64,000 bases of DNA from CBDCWQ01 sp965223435 (lineage in GTDB: Bacteria; Myxococcota; Kuafuiibacteriia; Kuafuiibacteriales; Kuafuiibacteriaceae), in NCBI GenBank assembly GCA_965223435.1, contig CBDCWQ010000018.1:124001-188000 (forward strand). The letters are read 5' to 3'. The translations under genes and the position numbers were made by a program. This document shows positions 62,466-64,000 of this stretch, piece by piece. How positions within the stretch are numbered: the stretch's first letter is position 1; every line of letters starts with the position of its first letter. Under the pieces are notes generated by a model. It ran no database searches. It was not told the DNA's origin and worked only from the letters and a program-made list of their open reading frames with translations.

Positions 62466-63367
62466 CGTGAAGGAAAGGTGTGTCATGGCCCGTCTGACTA
62501 GGCTAACACCCGAGCGCCGAGCTCTGCGCAAGGGCTCCGATAGAAATCGGGTTATCCTGATTCGTTTTTTGGCTACCGCCACGCACCCGGGAGGCGGTAC
62601 CCGCCGCCTTTCGCGAATCGAGCTTCCACCGGAGGAGGTATCTTTTTCTGGCCGAAGGTGGCCGGAGTTCCGTAGAAGGGTGTAGGTGTAGTCGTTACGT
62701 CGAGCGCCACTCACCTCAATGTTGAGAGAGGCTCCTGGCGACGATGGGTCTCAGGCGGATGTTCTTTGAGCGTTCGGCTTCTTCCGCAAGTCATGTGGTT
62801 CATCCGTAGATGAGTGAGCCGAGGGCGTAAGCGCATCAGTTGGGTCCCGGTAAGCCGAATTCATGAACGCAATAGAAATTGCTACAACCAAAAAAGACGT
62901 GTAACGAATCAATTTCCGTATTCTTTTTCGATTTTACTCTTGAGGGCGAACACCCGCAGTTCGTGTGGACGTCCTGTGACTCTTTGCTGCGTTTCCAATG
63001 GTGCACGGTGTGGCTGGCGCAAGGTGTGAAATCTTTGTTGACATATGTAAGTAAAGATATCCATCATGCGCCATGCGATACGGTCAGGTCGCCGGTAGGA
63101 TAGGTTTCGATTGAGAGGCCCAGATCGAAAGCACGGGCTTCCGGGACAGACCGGGTGGGCACTGCCTGTGACTTTCGAACGTCGTTCATGAGGCCCAAGA
63201 TGCGCCCAAGGGGTGTTCGGTGCGGATTGAGGCGGCGACCCTATTGAATAGCGTTTCATTGATGCAATGAAAAATTGCGAGGGCTTCTGTGAGAGCCCAT
63301 CCAAGCGTCCGGTCAATGACTCGGGAGAGCCGAGCCTTGCCTAGGATGCAAGTCCCAGGAGGAGAAG
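62466..63367. other. Intergenic region between diverging secreted-protein genes
   Basis: About 900 bp without a convincing gene; the frames here are short and lack ribosome sites. It should contain the promoters of both flanking genes. AGGAGG directly precedes the gene starting at 63368. No repeats or RNA genes recognised. Confidence 0.5.
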
Positions 63368-64000
63368 ATGCAACTTAGGATTGGTTTACCCAAAATGGGT
63401 ATGCGCACGGGTACGCTTTTAGCACTTGCCGTTTCGACGACCTTCGCATGCAACGAAGGTTCTCTCAAACAGGAGAAGACGAGAGGGGGCGAGTACGGGC
63501 GCACAGAGGCTGCGCTGACGACCGGCTGGCATCTATTTCAGACTTCGACCGGGACCACGGCGGCGTTTCTCGAAGGGATTCCCGAGGATCGGCAGATGTT
63601 TTGGGAGATTGACCAGGGTTACGACCGTGAGCAATCACGCGTCCTGCCGAAGTACACCCGCAGAAGCGATCTCAGCCGGAGCAAGACCTACTGGGCTTAC
63701 ATCTCGGCCGAGGACGAAAAGCTAAACGTCAACGACCTTGCGCCGCCGAGTTTTCATGAAGACATGAAGGCGGATGGTTACTTCACGAAACCCGCCGAAG
63801 ATAGACCGCAGGGCGGCCTTGGGGCCTTCTCGGCGTTTCGATGGGATGGCGAAAGACAACACCTCGTTCGCCTGGGGCCAGGTGAAGTCCTGAAAGCGGG
63901 AGAAGCGTACTGGATTGAGACGTCTAGAGTTTGTGATGCCCGGTCGTGGTTCTTCTCGGACGCGGTCCGATTGATCCATGGATGTGCCCTCGACCAGTCT
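63368..64000 (+). CDS. 5' part of a secreted lipoprotein sharing the N-terminal module of the giant protein
   Basis: ATG at 63368 follows a strong ribosome site (CCCAGGAGGAGAAG). The frame stays open to the window end (211 codons). It begins MQLRIGLPKMGMRTGTLLAL and has a signal with a Cys in TTFAC, a probable lipobox. The rest reads GWHLFQTSTGTTAAFLEGIP, SRSKTYWAYISAEDE, a Trp-rich middle (GAFSAFRWDGERQHLVRLGP) and GEAYWIETSRVCDARSWFFS. This paired W-x-L-x-S ... Y-W-x-x-x motif is the same as in residues ~30-250 of the giant protein (GYWVWA; GVGYWAQLVEAA; CLPAQWTFFSAA). It may be the first part of another very large protein. Function unknown. Confidence 0.8.
   Translation, partial: MQLRIGLPKMGMRTGTLLALAVSTTFACNEGSLKQEKTRGGEYGRTEAALTTGWHLFQTSTGTTAAFLEGIPEDRQMFWEIDQGYDREQSRVLPKYTRRSDLSRSKTYWAYISAEDEKLNVNDLAPPSFHEDMKADGYFTKPAEDRPQGGLGAFSAFRWDGERQHLVRLGPGEVLKAGEAYWIETSRVCDARSWFFSDAVRLIHGCALDQS

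Overview
This window looks like an accessory region of a Myxococcota-type (deltaproteobacterial) genome. That placement is inferred from content, not from any marker gene: delta-60 beta-propeller repeats, thrombospondin type-3 calcium repeats, very large RHS/SpvB proteins, many secreted lipoproteins, sigma-54-type promoters and a histidine kinase-REC-SpoIIE phosphatase fusion. I saw no rRNA, tRNA or CRISPR array.

Left part (1-19.2 kb). It opens with the first codons of a gene running off the edge, a 1-kb broken copy of an RHS core, and a decayed transposon (zinc-ribbon protein, DDE transposase, AAA ATPase). Then comes an operon read leftward from a near-consensus sigma-54 promoter: a delta-60/TSP3/beta-helix lipoprotein, an RHS toxin with an N-terminal C39-like peptidase domain and a C-terminal NucA/NucB-type nuclease, and a SUKH immunity protein. 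An AbiEi/AbiEii (type IV toxin-antitoxin, abortive infection) pair lies between IS66 scraps and an inverted second copy of the transposon ATPase end. From 16 to 19.2 kb there is a graveyard of displaced RHS C-terminal tips, each followed by a small immunity-like gene, and finally the live immunity gene of the second RHS locus.

Second RHS locus (19.2-28.4 kb). A 2731-residue protein combines a carbohydrate-binding-like region, a beta-helix, an SpvB domain, FG-GAP/VCBS repeats, RHS repeats, a HINT pretoxin domain and a short toxin tip. Upstream lies a truncated duplicate of the delta-60 gene start that still carries the sigma-54 promoter. The two RHS loci share long repeats (promoter region, core fragments), consistent with recombination and tip replacement.

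Middle (28.4-43.4 kb). More IS and ATPase debris is followed by a two-gene overlapping unit (a 37-residue-repeat protein with a cysteine-peptidase-like end, plus a SUMF1-domain lipoprotein), a beta-propeller lipoprotein, a partner-switching signalling operon (STAS protein, small protein, histidine kinase-REC-SpoIIE phosphatase), a secreted subtilisin and an AAA ATPase with a decayed nuclease-like tail.

Right part (43.4-64 kb). This holds a 4546-residue secreted protein of largely unknown function, an FtsH protease, a small hypothetical, a two-module lipoprotein, and the start of another secreted protein that shares the N-terminal module of the giant one and continues past the window.

Taken together, most of the window serves cell-surface and contact-dependent competition (RHS toxins and immunity), phage defence (AbiE), secretion and signalling, in a region heavily reworked by mobile elements.
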